Assembly (NCBI GenBank): GCA_022453515.1
Contig: JAJNNY010000002.1
Coordinates: 310,001 to 374,000, forward strand
From: Astrocystis sublimbata
Taxonomy: Eukaryota > Ascomycota > Sordariomycetes > Xylariales > Xylariaceae
Length of the DNA: 64,000 nt
Direction of reading: 5' to 3'
Shown here: positions 11,769 through 25,577 of the stretch, in pieces
Position numbering within the stretch: position 1 is the stretch's first letter
How the letters are laid out: each line of letters starts with the position of its first letter
Notes under the pieces: model-generated
The model's input: only the letters and a program-made list of their open reading frames with translations
The model's database searches: none
Told to the model about the DNA's origin: nothing
Made by a program: the position numbers and the translations under genes

Positions 11769-14700
11769 ATGTCGAGCTCCCCCGAGTCGGCCTCTGCCGG
11801 CCCGGATTCGTCACCAGTAGCTACCGACCATGCAAGTGTCGTACCGGATGTTCGCCGAAGCGACAGCGTCCTATCGGATATCAACGACACTATGCCGCTA
11901 CACACCCGCAACACACCATCGCCCTCGCACTCACCCTCGCCCTCGCCCCCCTCGATCCGCCGCGAATATTCAGAAGACGCGGAGGCTGAACTTGACCTGA
12001 ATGAGCCCGCCGAGTCTAGCGAGGACGAGGCGCAGGCCTCGGACGATGCCGACTTCGACGCAGAAGAGAATGCAGCGGCCTCCCATAGTGACGGACATGG
12101 CGATGATCGCTCTGCATCTCTGGAGTCTCGTCGCGGGCCAAAACGCAAAGCTGTCACTGAAGAGGAAGACTACATTCGGGAAAACCCAGAACTCTATGGG
12201 CTTAGACGAAGTGTATGTTGCCCATTCTGATACCTCACTCAGGAAAACTTGTTTGTACTAATAAGTGACCCTAGTCACGACCAACAAAACAGCCCAAGAT
12301 TGTAAGATGTTGCCGAGCCTCTCTTCCTTGTTGTGGCACTGACCTCTCCATCTAGATCGAGTCAGACGAAGAGGAAGACTCTGATTCGGACGTTGTCCCG
12401 ACTAACAGACGGACTAAGAAGATAAGAGCCGAGCAAATCTCACGGCAGTGTAGGTTTTTAACCCTGTGTTGAAGGGGGCCCGATCAACTGACAGTCTTGC
12501 ACCAGCATCTAAGCGAGGTACTCCAGTCCGCCAAATACCAGCCAATGACTCCGACTCGGATACATATGGGGGTGCCAAAGCGCGATCGTTGATCAAGAAG
12601 GCTCGTCGTCAGCAAAACCAGCCCCAGTCGACACTGTATGCTGAGAAGCGTTGGTCCAACCGCCGAGCTGCACAGACGGTACAAACCTACGAAGAAAGTG
12701 ACATCGATGATGAAGACGAGTCAGAAATGACACCAAATCATTGGGCCAATGGGGACTTCCCTGAAGATACCGACTACATCGAAAAGGTAGTTGGTCATAG
12801 GCTCAAAGATGGCGGCGAGTTGCCACCTGATGCTACCAGAGAAGATTTTGAATATAATATCAAATGGCAAGGAAAGTCTTATCTCCACAGCACTTGGGAT
12901 GCGCTTGAAGTGCTCCGCGGATATCGTGGTGTCCGTAAGCTAGAAAACTACTACAAACGGACAGTGGAGTACGAAATGGACATCAAGTTCGCTGGTGACG
13001 AAATACCACCGGAACTTCGCGAGCAGTACATGCTCGATAAAGAACGCGACCAGGATGCTTTGGAAGACTACACCAAGGTCGAGCGTGTTGTCGCACAGCG
13101 AAGTGGTGAAGAGGGCCGCGAATTCTTCATCAAGTGGAAAGGCCTTACCTATGAGCATTGCACATGGGAACTTGCCTCGACTATCAAGCCTCTTGCGCAG
13201 GACAAAGTAGACCAGTTCCTGAACAGACAGTCGCGATCATGGACGTCGGAAAAGAGCGAGTCGAGCCTTGCCACACGGTCCAAATTCTTGAAACTAGAAA
13301 AGCAGCCACACTACATTAAAAATGGCGAACTTCGCAGTTTCCAACTCACAGGCTTGAATTTCTTAGCACTCAACTGGTGTCGAGGCAACAATGTCATCCT
13401 GGCGGACGAAATGGGTCTAGGCAAAACAGTCCAGACTGTCGCATTTCTCAGTTGGTTGCGTAACGAGCGCAAGCAAGAAGGACCATTCCTTGTGGTAGCA
13501 CCCCTGAGTGTCATACCTGCCTGGTGTGATACATTTAATCTGTGGTCCCCAGACTTGAATTACGTCGTTTACCTGGGCAATTCTGAGGCTCGTAGTACGA
13601 TTAAGGAGCATGAGCTTATGTTCAATGGAAACCCCAAGAAACACAAGTTCAATGTTTTGGTCACGTCGTACGAGTACATCCTGATGGATGCCGAGTTCCT
13701 CAGGACTATCAAGTGGCAAGCCCTTGCTGTTGACGAGGCCCACCGGCTCAAAAACAAGGAGGCCAAGCTCTATGCAGAGCTGATGAGCTTTGGTGCCCCG
13801 GCTCGGGTCTTGATCACTGGTACTCCTATACAGAATAACCTAGCCGAGCTTTCCTCCCTTCTCGACTTTCTCAATCCCGGGAAGGTGCAAATTGACGAAG
13901 ATCTGGAAACTCTGGCCTCTGCGGATGCCCAGGAGAAGCTGCAAGACCTTCATGCTTCGATCGCTCCATATATCTTACGTCGGACCAAAGAAACGGTAGA
14001 GTCCGACTTACCGCCAAAAACGGAGAAAATTATTCGAGTCGAACTGTCCGATGTTCAACTCGAATACTACAAGAACATCCTGACCAGGAACTATGCCGCC
14101 TTGAACGAACATAACACAGGTCAGAAATCGTCGCTATTGAACATCGTAATGGAGCTCAAGAAAGTAAGCAACCATCCATACATGTTTCCAGGAGCCGAAG
14201 AAAAGGTATTGGCAGGGAGCATTCGCCGTGAAGATCAGATCAAAGGCCTCATCGCAAGCAGCGGTAAGATGATGCTTCTTGACCAGCTATTAGCGAAGCT
14301 AAAGAAGGACAATCATCGCGTTTTGATATTCAGTCAAATGGTCAAGGTGCTAGATATCCTAGGTGACTACCTCCGTCTTCGCGGGTATACGTTCCAGAGA
14401 CTTGATGGGACTATTGGAGCTGGCCCTAGACGACTTGCCATCAACCATTTCAATGCGGAGGATAGCCAAGATTTCTGTTTTCTCCTCTCGACGCGAGCCG
14501 GAGGTTTAGGAATCAACCTGATGACTGCTGATACTGTTATCATATTTGATTCCGACTGGAACCCACAAGCGGATCTGCAAGCAATGGCCCGAGCTCACAG
14601 AATTGGCCAGAAAAAGCCCGTGACCGTTTACCGCCTGGTTTCGAAAGAAACCATCGAGGAAGAAGTCCTCGAACGGGCTCGAAACAAACTTCTTCTTGAG

Positions 14701-16847
14701 TATCTTGCGATTCAAGCTGGTGTCACAGATGATGGCAAGGCTTTCAAGGAAGAATTCAGACAAAAGGGTCTCCGAATAGACGAGGCAAAATCAGCCGACG
14801 ACATTCAGTGGGTGCTGAAGATGCGTTCTCAGAAGATGTTCGAACAGTCTGGCAACCAAGAAAGGCTTGAACAGCTAGATATTGACAAGATCCTTGAGAA
14901 TGCCGAGATTACTAAGACGAAAGTTGACGATAAGATGAACCTGAGCACCGGTGGCATTGATTGGGACAATTTCATGCAATACACTGATGTCAAGGTTGAC
15001 GACCTGAATCTAGACTGGGATGAGATTATCCCAGCAGAAGCCCTTGCCGCTATAAAGTCTGAAGAGGAGAAGAAGAAGGCCGATGACTACCTTGCACGGG
15101 AGTTGGAAGCGAGCGCACCCCGTCGCGCTGCGCTTAAAAACTCGAGGACGAATGGCGACTCCGAGAGGGCTGAGCGTGTTGCAAAGAAACGGGAGCGCGA
15201 GCAACAAAAGCAAGACCGCTTGGAAGAAGAAAGAGCTCTACTTTCCGACCCACGCAGGCCGCTTAATGAGAAGGAAAAGCGCAACCTCGTCCGAGCCTTC
15301 ATGCGTTACGGCTATATGGAAGACCGGCCTGATGAGCTGCTGCGTGACGCACGCCTTAGCGATAGAGACAGGGATTTCATCAATGGGGTGCTGGAAGAGC
15401 TCAAGTTCACAGCTCGCGATGCTATGGAACGCAACAACGACGACATTCGCTCGCAAGAACGCCAATCGAACAAAAAAATGACCAAGAAAGATATCAAAGC
15501 TGTCATGTTCGATTTTGGTGATGTGAAGAAAATCAATGCTGAGACCATACTTGATCGTCCTCCTCAATTACGACTTCTTCGCAAGATCATCAAGGATCAG
15601 TCGGATTTTCGGAACTTTCAGTTGCCTGAAGCTACGAAGACAGCACACTACAGCTGTGAATGGAATGCTCGAGAAGACGGAATGCTGCTTGTTGGTATTG
15701 ATCGTTATGGTTTCGGGGCTTGGAACCAAATCCGCGAGGACCGAGAGTTGGGTATGCAGGATAAGTTTTTTCTGGAAGAACATCGCATTGAAAAGAAACA
15801 GGAGCGAGAACACACCGAAGTCAAAGTTGCCAAGGCCCCGGGAGCTGTCCATCTAGTTCGTCGCGCTGAATATCTTCTATCAGTCCTCATGTCGGTTCAC
15901 TCGGATGATGCAAACGCCCAAAAGATTGTCGAAAATCATCATCGGAACAACAAGAAATCTGCACATGCAATGAACGGCCACCGGCGGCCAGAGAAGGGCA
16001 GCTCCGTCTCAGCTTCCCCTGCCCCCCAACTGTCAAAGAAGTCGTCTCATCGGGACAGAGAACGTGAACATGATTCTCCATACTCACGTGACCATCACCG
16101 TTCACGGAGTAGTATGGGCGAGGGTACTTCTCGCCCAGACGCGAAGAGAAGACATAGTGGAGAGATGGATGAACGGCGCCACTTTAAGCATCGTCGTATT
16201 GAAGAATACCGACGAAGCGACACGAACGAATATCGGCGGAACGAGGTTAGTCGTCACGAGAACAGTGACAACGACCATGATGACGACGAAGAGAAGAGGG
16301 ATGCTCCCGTGATTAGAACGCTGATGCAGCCTGTTTGGGTGCATGTTGAGAAGGTCGAGTCGTGTACGAGAGCGAACATACCCATCGCCAAGACAAGGGC
16401 GAAGGTCTTGAAATCGGAAGTGACGGCTATCGGCGATTTCATTGAAGGCCTCAAGAGAACCTCAGGTTTGCCCGCCAGACAATGGGAAGAGCTTAAGCCG
16501 AAGCTATGGTAAGTTGCCATCAAGGTTGTCTCACTCTCGTTCACACTTCTGAAGCTGACACTCTTGACAGGAGCTTTATTTCGAAGCGAATCCCCGCCTC
16601 CGAGAAACAACCCTCTGGCAAGCCAGACAAAGGAGCGGACAAATCTCCTAGCAACAAGTCCCTGCCAGAAAAGCCCGCCTCGTCTGGTGGTGGCATGACG
16701 GGCCCACGGCTGGCCGCTCTATATCAACAGCTAAAACAACAAGCTGAGGAAGGCACGAATGGGGACAAGCCGAAGAAGAGCTCGGGCCCCACACTGGTTA
16801 ATGGCGCGGCCCCACACGGACAGTCATCGAAGTCGGCTCTCACATAA
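11769..16847 (+). CDS. chd1: Chromodomain helicase Chd1
   Basis: Predicted 1614-aa protein from five exons: 11769-12212, 12275-12301 (27 nt), 12356-12449, 12506-16508 and 16571-16847. An acidic/Ser-rich N-terminus is followed by tandem chromodomains (about residues 278-340 and 374-430), then a Snf2 ATPase with Walker A DEMGLGKT near residue 488, DEAH near 598, and the C-lobe with GLGINL and the arginine-finger segment ARAHRIGQ. A SANT-SLIDE-like DNA-binding part includes CEWNAREDGMLLVGIDRYG near residue 1238. The C-terminal helical CHCT (DUF4208) domain (VWVHVEKVES ... WEELKPKLWSFI) spans the last intron. Chd1 spaces nucleosomes over transcribed genes. Length and domain order fit the Chd1/Hrp1 subfamily rather than ISWI or Mi-2. 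The first three coding exons are small and encode only the disordered N-terminus. Confidence 0.96.
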
Positions 16848-17705
16848 TTCTTTCTTTCTTTCACAAAACAGGCTCTACGGGGTACTAATGCGCTACATTT
16901 CACGTGAGGGGTATTTGTTTTTGCATGGAACGGCGTCACGGTATGGTTTGGCAGCAGTAGACTGCGACGTGTCTTATAGGCCTCGGATCATGAATCATAC
17001 CCGGTGAAAAAGCATTTTGCGTTTATTGGCTCGGCGTTTATTTGGTCGGATGACAAGGTGCGTGGCCTCGTTAATAGCAACACCCACAACTGCGCCCCAG
17101 AGATGGTATAGACGAAGAGGGGGAGGGGTATCAAGGGACAACACAGCGAGCTTCCAAGGTTGTTTCCAGCAGCGATTTCATTTCATGTGCATGGGTCCTG
17201 TTTCAAAGCAACTGCGGAGCATATTTGTATCGGGAGGTGGTCACATGCACACAGAGTATGTTTATCAACACTATGGGATGTTGGTGGAAGTCAGTCGACT
17301 TTGCTACCCTATGCTGTATTGCTTCCGGTGTTGTTGGGACTGGGTAATAGGGAAGTTAGGAACAACGTTGTTGGCGTGCTGCTACAAGCTCATCAAGGAC
17401 CCAGACATGGGTGAGTAGGGAGGATGGGAGGTGCTGCATGTAGGTAAGGGATGAGAAGCCTACCTAGGTATCTATCTGTCCTGATCCTTGGTGCCAACCA
17501 TTAGTCTTCTTGATTGCGATGTCCTGTGCGCAACTTAGGTAGTGGTCAATGAAATAATCGTGAAAGTTATCCACGCCCTTGTCCCATTGATATAGTCTGT
17601 GATATCATGATATGTGAAATCAAGTACCAAGTAAGTGCCAAATGCCCTTCCACTCATGTTGCACTTGACTTGTCTAAGGAAAACAAAATAAACAACAAGG
17701 GTGTC

Positions 17706-17736
<31 letters not shown>

Positions 17737-18494
17737 ACTGTTTTGTTATTGTTGTCATTGGGCAAAGGTTTTTCAGGTATTATAGAATGCTAGCACTTGA
17801 ATAGAAAGAAAAATAAGTAAGTATCATTTACGGGACAAACAATGGGTTGACTTCACAATACCTACTGCAATTGATGAAATTTTGACTACTATCATGTCCG
17901 TTTCCCTGTGCAAGGTCTATTAAAAGTGCTTTCTCTTGCTTTTGACATTTCTACCTCTAATCAGTAGCAGTTTGATGCATGGCAATATTTACAAAGTGCC
18001 CTTCCGCTTGAGTAATGCTTCATGTTCCTTTTGATTAGATACTTGAATCAGCCAGCCGAGTTGAGCTGGTTCTGTTGCTTGCCTCCAACTCCATTAAAAT
18101 GCGTCACAGGTATGCTTTGTTTCTTTGTATGTGCTGTACAATGGGCTATAGCCAGGTGCCTGTTCAAATGTTTTTTTGCGTAATTATGTTGTAATGCAAG
18201 ATACAATGCCAGGATCATCCGTGACCAAGACATAATTTGAAGGTTTGTTTCCTAAGTAGCTTCGACTGTCGCTGCCAATAAAAGTGTACATCGAGCTGTT
18301 GGAGTCTTGGGTCGCAAGGTGCTGCTGGGAAAATACAGAACGCCATCCAGAGAGGTCCTCTCTTGGAGTTCCCATCGCTTGCATTTGTTGTACAACCTTG
18401 GCCCTATGCACAAGTGGTTTTGTGGACTAGGCTCAAGGTTTATGATTCTTCCTTCTTCTATATGTAATTTCTAGGTCGTCAGAAAGCTCCAGAA
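16848..18494. other. Convergent intergenic region, chd1 / sirtuin gene
   Basis: About 1.6 kb between two gene 3' ends. It contains CCTACCTAGGTA at 17459-17470, an AT-richer stretch from 17600 to 18480 and the TTG microsatellite listed separately. Open frames are short and not recognisable. Confidence 0.45.
17706..17736. repeat. TGT/GTT trinucleotide microsatellite
   Basis: About ten uninterrupted TGT units lie in the AT-rich intergenic region between chd1 and the sirtuin gene. It is a simple sequence repeat without coding context. Confidence 0.9.
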
Positions 18495-20547
18495 TCAGTC
18501 TATCAAAGTGCCCATTCCGCGAGGTTTTGATGGCGGCGAAACAGTATCTGCTTGTGCCGGAGAGGACTGGTCAGGGGTACATGGACGTAATGCTTTCAAG
18601 TCCAGCTTTTGCACAGGCGCCCGGGTAGATTTTTGGGATGTGAAGGACTCGACAGGTTGCTTGTTTGCCCTGGGGCGTAGAGAGAAATCGGCCAGTAGAA
18701 CACTTCTTGCTTCGTCGTTGGATGTGGGCTGAATCTCGAACTCGCGTTTCGCGGGGATTTTGGAAGGAGGCATGAGGTTCACTTTAGTGGCCTTAAATGC
18801 CGCATTGAGAGTGGCTGTTGGCTTGGCATTTTGCTTCACCTTGGGCTTGGGCCCAGAGGTCTTAGTCTGCTTCAGTTTCTGACATGTGTTCTTGGAGACC
18901 TTGGCGGTTGATGTAGAATTCGGTTTGCTGGCCTTTGCAGATAATTTGAGCTTCGGTTGGTTTGATTTGAGCGCTGGCTTGGTTGGAAGGGCAGTCCGTA
19001 TCTTGGGACTGGCAGAAGGGGTTGGAATCCCCTGGCTACGACCCAAGGATTGCAGCTTAACATCAACAGGGGAGATTTCAGGTGTGCCGTCTTGAGAGAT
19101 AGTCGAGTCTCGCGTAAGTTGACTTCGGATCTCGACCTCAAGTTTGCCACGGCGGACATCGCTCTCATACTTGGCATCGTCCACAATGGTTTCTTGTCCT
19201 TGCTCAATACTTTCGTCGAAACGAGGTAAATGAACGAGGGAAGCGACGTCGTCACACTTGCCACGAACAACCAAATCCCAACAGTTCTTAAGGTCGGAGC
19301 CACTAGGTTCTGGCTGGAGGTTGATCCAAGCAGTGATGCCATCCCGGCGGTCTCGGGTCACTTTGCATATGTCTTTGACCATATGCCGCACCCCGGGAAT
19401 CTTCATACTCGTACCAACTACGATGACGGCATCCGGTCGGGCGCGCATATCAGCGCGGAAAACGTTGGCAATAGCCTCTTCATCGGGGTTGTATTCGTTG
19501 TACAGGACCATTCTGGGGCGAAGCCGACCTATGCCGTGGCTTCGCTTGCCCGCGTGAGACGTGCGCACGTTGTCTGTCTCCTCGCAGCCCTTGCACAGCG
19601 GGGCTTGGGGCCCTTCAAAGAGAGAGGCGTCGAACTGGCTGATATCGTTGCACTTGGAACACACCATCTTCTCGAGGCCCCCATGAAGTTGTATCGTTTT
19701 AGGCCAGGGGCCCTTGGGATGTAGTGGTACAACAGTGCTGAGAGGCTCCATAGACGTGTCCAGGCCGTCGACGTTCTGGGTATAGAGTCGCAAGAGACGA
19801 CCTTCCCTCGAGAGCGAGGCAAGTAGGTGGTGGAAAGCGGTAGGTTCCGCGTTTTTGACGAGTTGCGACAAGTCGCGGACCATGGTGTGGAAGTAGGACG
19901 TGGTTGAGTCGTGCTTGTAGACGGAAGCATCGAAGAGGTGTTTACCCGAGCCCTTGAGGCCGTGTTCCTTGGGCAACGTGGCAAAGAGGCCGGAAGAGGA
20001 GCGGAAGTCGGGAACTGGAGCACATCAGCCAACACGTTAGCATGTGGACCGGCAACAGGGCGCACGGAGATGCAGATAGGCGCGAAAGGGTAGGGCTTTA
20101 CTTACTCCCAGCAGATACCGAGATACCAGCACCGGCAATGACAACGATCTTCTTCTTCTTGCGCAGAGCATGGGTCAGCTGGTCTAGCAGGTAGTCATCC
20201 CTCTCACTCTGCTCGGAAGCAGCGGCGCTGAGATCGAGGTACTCGGTGGTCCGGGGCTTGCGCTCGACGCGGCGGCGCTTCGGCGGAGGGGCGCCATCGG
20301 GATTGACCAGAATCTCGCTCTCGATGGGATCTGAGGACTTCATGGGCGACGCGCTGCCCGAGTAGATGGTGGACGAGGGCGGCGACGGCAGGCGGTTTGC
20401 TCTCGACTGGCAGGGCATGGCGGTGCGCGGCGAGACAGTCGGCGATCTAGTGAGGACGGACAATGGAGAGGAAGGAGGATTGGCGCCGCAGGGCGGGTCA
20501 GAGAGATCGAGAAGATCGGGAGTTGAAGACGACGACGAGGATGCCAT
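18495..20547 (-). CDS. Sir2-family NAD-dependent deacetylase, Hst3/Hst4-like
   Basis: Predicted 653-aa protein from exons 20547-20106 and 20014-18495, with one 91-nt intron that cuts the NAD-binding motif GAGISVSAG/IPDFRS. Other sirtuin motifs are complete: YTQNVDGL, catalytic His near residue 258 in QLHGG, zinc cysteines VCSKC and LCKGC, PRMVLYNEYNPDEE, and VVGTSMKIPGV. The 130-residue N-terminus has a KRRR basic patch suggesting nuclear localisation. The C-terminal 250 residues are low-complexity and rich in Lys, Pro, Ser and Thr. A nuclear sirtuin with the NEYNPDEE and TSMKIPGVR signatures fits the Hst3/Hst4 branch, whose yeast members remove H3K56 acetylation; the substrate here is inferred. 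It diverges from med16 across 1.6 kb. Confidence 0.88.
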
Positions 20548-22193
20548 GTCTACGTATGGTTATCGTGCCTGTCCGATGGCACAGTACCTAATACGTGAGG
20601 GAGGAAGGTAGGTGGGTGGATAAGGGGGCGAGAAGAGTGGCGCGCGTGCAATTGTTGATTCTTGTACTCGCATGGGATATTTTGGCTGGTGTAACGGTGT
20701 AACAGAATGAATACGATGCGGTGCACGAGCACATGCGCAGGGAGTCAGAGACCGACCGGCTGCGGCTATTGTGTTGCTCCTACTACCCCGTATACCCGGC
20801 GCACTCTACCTCACCATGGCTATGGCTATATGTAGACGAGGGCCTTGGAGGAGAGAACAATGAAGGAGAGACCGGAGAGCGTTGTTTGTGGGAGTTGTTT
20901 GTTTGGGGGGTTGAATGGCGGAGAGAAAGAGGGAATGGTAACGTGGGAAGAGACTAGAGACTCGAAAGAAGGCGGACGGACGTCAGTGTGCAGTGTGGAC
21001 ACTGGACACACGCACACAGCCGGGCTGGAGGTGGAGGATATGTGCCGTGGGCCATGGGCCACGGTCCATGGCTGCGAGAAAGCATACCACCTAGGGGAGG
21101 AGGAGGTAGGGAGATCGGGGACGGGCGGCTGCAGAATGGGCAATCGCCCGGTACCTAACCTATCCCATCCCCCATCCCCCATCCCCACACCAAGCCTGGG
21201 AAAGTTCTAAATAAACAGCACTACCCAAGTAGTACTAGACTGGCTTGACTGGCCCTACGGTATTCCGCCCCGAGACGCAGCTTGCATCACACATCACACA
21301 ACATTGTCCTGAAATCCATATTTGTCGAGAGAGAAAAGGGAATTTAATATGTGTTGGCAGATGGGATCGTGGTAACAACTTCCCGAATGATCATTGCAGT
21401 TTAGCAAAGAGTAAGTAATAGTAGAGACATTTCGAGTAGGTGCGTGGGAAATCCCGTTGCTTGGCTGTTGCATAGGGCGCTCTCCATCCTCCACTTAGGT
21501 GAGTTCCGGTAAGATGGGGCTCAGGGGTGCTTGCTGTCTCCGTCATCCAATGATAACATATGCGCGCATGGGGAGCTGCGCAGGGGTTGCGGTGTTGGGT
21601 GGAGCCTTTGTACTTTCAAGCCACAAGCACCTGCCGAGCTGCGGCTCTGTCTTGTCCTTGTCTGTGTAGCGCTACTTCACCCAAGCCACAATAGCAGTAC
21701 CTGAGAACGAGTACAGATCCACTTTAATCCCTGCTCCGGCGGATACTGCCCGACATGTCGAGCATGGCCCGACTCACCTTCCCCTTGAACCTTCATTTAG
21801 CTTAGGTAGGTACTTGAGCTTGAGCTTGCATATGGTTCATGGTAAGATACCTACATGTACGTAGGTGTACATCCTACTTCGAGGCCAACTCATCAAGCCT
21901 GATGACAATCTCTCGTCTTCGTTCTTTGTTCATGTCTCATTTCCTATCATTGCACATGATTGTTGGTTAGGTGTGTCTTTGCTTACCTGGCACGCCTGCA
22001 TCACTCACGTATATTTTGTTTTGGAGGCCCCTTCGTGGTATGGCATGCCCGTCACCTCTCACTCACATATATCCGTGAGGTTTGAGATTGCTTGAATAAT
22101 GCCTGTCTGAGAAGCCTCTTAATTCTCAGAATCTTCGAATTTTCTTCAAGCTGCCGGCCCACTCAAAACCTGTTGCAGTGCTATTTCGCACAG
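20548..22193. promoter_or_regulatory. Divergent intergenic region, sirtuin gene / med16
   Basis: About 1.65 kb between two divergent starts. The sirtuin side (20560-21200) is purine-rich on the plus strand; the med16 side is pyrimidine-rich. TAGG/CCTA motifs occur near 20587, 21150, 21800 and 21850. No gene is supported. Confidence 0.4.
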
Positions 22194-25100
22194 ATGGCCG
22201 ACAACAGTATGCCTCTTCTCCTTGGTGGAGCTATACCAGGCATCGATGAGGCCCCAATACAAGTCGATTTAAACAGCGTTGACGATCTCTTTGGTGATGC
22301 CGACCATCTCTCTCTCCCTCCGCGTCCGCCCAGCAGGCGGCTTCGACGAAGGCTCGATGAACTGCGTAGCCGTGGTTGCTGCCAGTAAGCTACTCATAGC
22401 CTTTGCTGTACTTCAAGTCGTCTACCTATCTGACTCCCAAGCAGAGGTCTAGCCTGGTCCAAAGGAGGCACTGTTGCTTCCATCACTCCTGACGGCCAAT
22501 CCTTAGAGCTGAGGTACTTACGAGCCAAACCAGACGATGCGAGCTGGGAACTGAGCGAGCCCAAGCTGATCGCACCCTGGCCGACCCATCTCAACGGTGG
22601 CCCTATCCTTCACCTGTCGTGGGGACCCGCAAACTCCGAACTTGCCGCCATTGATGCCGTTGGTAGAGTTCTCCTTATGAGCTTCAATAACGACTTGAAC
22701 CGGCCAATGGTATCGCGACGTTGGGACACAGATCCCGTTGATGATTCACATACAATTGTCGGCACCTATTGGCTTAATCAGCTTCCAGCAAATACTAGAG
22801 TTCGCTTCTCCTCACCTGGTCGATGTCATTCATCCCTAACGTTGATCTCTAGTTCCATCCTACGTATTCCCCTGCTGTGAAAAGCCCAAAGGGTGCTGAT
22901 TATACCTTTGAGAATTCCGGGGTACCAGCCATGGGGCCGAACCATCCCAATCCGTCGAAGTCTGCTTTCATCTGTGTTACGACCAATGGCCTGCTCAAGA
23001 TGTTCTGGAGTCAGAATAGCCACAAATCCGAAGAGACAACTCTTGAGTTAGAAAGCGCCACTTCCGCTGACGATCTCATCACACATGCAGCTGCGTGTTC
23101 TGACAAAAGTTTGAGCTCCCTGTCCTCTCGCCTCCAATGTGTTGACCAATCATCCTAAACTGATTGGATAGCCAGATCTATATACATTGCCATGGCTACG
23201 ACCTCTAAGCAACTCAGGGTCGTGCAAGTTGCCATCGCCTTCAACGCGTCCAAGCCAGAGAACTCGCAGAACGCTCCCCAAGCAGCACCTGTGCTCACAC
23301 CCTCATTTGGAAAGCGGCATGTTGCAGTGACAAGCTGGTTCCAGACAGGAATGTGCGCGTCACCGCTAGACGCGTCAATGTTCAAGATTTCCCATGTCGA
23401 AATGCTGCCTGCTGTTTTCGATTTTCAGAGCAAGCAATGGTCACCCATCGTCGTTGTTACTGTGCGGTCCTTCATGCCAGAAGCAAATTCACCCTATAAT
23501 CAGGAGGTGCAAAGCATCATCGACAGATGGGAGCTTCTCACAGACCAGAAACAGACGGTTCACCCCGCTTTCGAGCGTTCTGGGGCTCGGAGGAACAGTG
23601 CTGGATCTGCACCTCCAGTATGTCCGAACTTGCAATCTACGTGGAATGCCATTTTGAACTGACCTACCTCACCAGGCTACAGCAAGGCTAAAGATGCTGG
23701 AATCAATTGTTGTAAATAAGATTGTCTTGGGCGTCAACGTCTTATCATTTGGAAAGGTCATATCCTTCTATTACAATGACGGGGCCGTTGACTACCGAGA
23801 CCGATTCACGATGCAAGAGCTATACCGAAGTGCAAATCTCGATCGCATCCATTCCATCCTAGAGGCCGGATTTAGTCAGAGCGGAGAAGCTGCTTGTGAG
23901 TATAACTACCTTCGGTTGTCCTCTCAGCTAACAGTGTTCCCCCAAGGTTTACAGATGGCATTTTCTCCCTCCAACTGTTCTCTCGTGCAGATGTATGAAG
24001 GCTCGCAGATCAGATGGCATAATCTCTCATACACATTGGAGGATCAAGCCACAATATCCGATAGTTGGTATCCCTTAGTCCTTGATCCTCTGGCCTGCTT
24101 ACTAAGAATGACAATTGAATAGACCACATGAGCGCTGTAATTGCTAGCTGCGCTATGTCAACTGCTGCCGCCATCATTCATAATAGCAACTTTGACGATA
24201 TACTTGCCGTGGCTCGAAAATTTCCACGCAGAGATCGTGAGCTTCTCCTCCGTGTACTCTCCCTGTCGACCATACTGACAAATCGAGCTGCAGAGATTGC
24301 AGTTAAGTGGGTTACAGATTTGGTGCAAATCATGCGAATAACCGTCGACTACTCGGAAGACCTGCCCCACGATCACCTGATAAGAAACCAACAATTGCAA
24401 CTTTGCTTTAGCATTTTCAACCATCTTGGCTGGAATGGGGAATACAACGCGCGTCACTTTCGAAGTAGGCTATTTACGTTAGCCTTAAGCCTTCGCAATG
24501 TTGTCATTCTCATTACTCTTGCCAGTAGTGCCCCAAGTGCAGTCAGAGCAGCCTCGAGCCCACTGGACGAGCCTGGTGAGTTCATTTCTAGCCTGTGTGT
24601 CATGACTCGGGCCGCGTTGACTAACTCGGTTCATTATAGAAGTGGTAAATGCCTTGGCCGGCTGCGCCAGATGGTCAATCGATTTTCTAGGATGGCTATG
24701 CAGCGCGCTCATTGGTCTTTTGGATGATGCGAAATTCATGAGTTTCCTGCCTCCAGCTAACCAACCCCAGCAACTCGTCAATATGACGAAATACCTCCAT
24801 TCGAAGAATGAAATTGCATTGCACCTCATACTTTGCTCTTCTACGCGAAATCTCATCTCTGCTGTTTGTCGTCGCATAGGCCTCCTGGATAGCTATGCGA
24901 GCCGAGCACTCGCCTGGTACTCTGGTCGAGGGGACGTCTCGGAAGCAAGTAGCCCGCGCCATGCGGCGCTACATGCTGCTTACCGAAAGGTCCATCGATA
25001 TACTTCATCGGCATATATCAAAGCTGATGAATTCGAAAAATTTATTGCGGTTTTAGCCGCAGACATACGGACAGCGTATGGGACATCCCTCGGACCGCTG

Positions 25101-25577
25101 GCGGAAAGGGAAGCGCAGAAAGTTGCCAAAAACCCCCCTACTCCAAACCAGAACTCCAATGCCCCTAAGCCACAAGATCGCATAAAAGAAGCTCGCCAGC
25201 ACTCTGAGCTGAACATGCTCTTGGTGCATCCCCCACCACCTTCCTTCCTGCCTGTTATCACCAAGCTGTTTCGCCAAGATCTCACCAATTTTCGCACAAA
25301 GATTGATGTCCCGAAGCTGTATTTTGCAGATTATCGCATCCTCGAGATTGTCGACACTCCCGAGGCTTTGGCCAACCGAAAAAAAGCAGGCAAGAGGGTA
25401 GACATGCTTAGACGTGTCGAAATTAGCAGGCCAGGGGAGTTTCCATGGAGGCAGTGCTCCAGATGCGGGAATGCCATGGAAGAAATCACATCAACGCATC
25501 ACAAGCCGGGTATGATATTTCTGCTTGCACAGCAACGAACATGCTGTTGCGGAGGACGTTTGGCCATTCTACCCTAG
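22194..25577 (+). CDS. med16: Mediator subunit Med16 (Sin4)
   Basis: Predicted 991-aa protein from eight exons: 22194-22384, 22445-22799, 22853-23108, 23172-23617, 23676-23895, 23947-24063, 24123-24575 and 24640-25577. The N-terminal half reads as a degenerate WD40-type propeller (LAWSKGGTVASITPDG; LSWGPANSELAAIDAVGRVLL). The middle has conserved Med16 blocks (KMLESIVVNKIVLGVNVLSFG; SPSNCSLVQMYEGSQIRWH) and the C-terminus ends in a small Cys-rich element (QCSRCGNAMEE ... RTCCCGG). Med16 belongs to the Mediator tail, which receives signals from DNA-bound activators. Intron 5 (23896-23946) is 51 nt, in frame and stop-free, so retention would insert 17 residues. The call is from recognised conserved blocks; Med16 diverges quickly among fungi. 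Confidence 0.88.
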
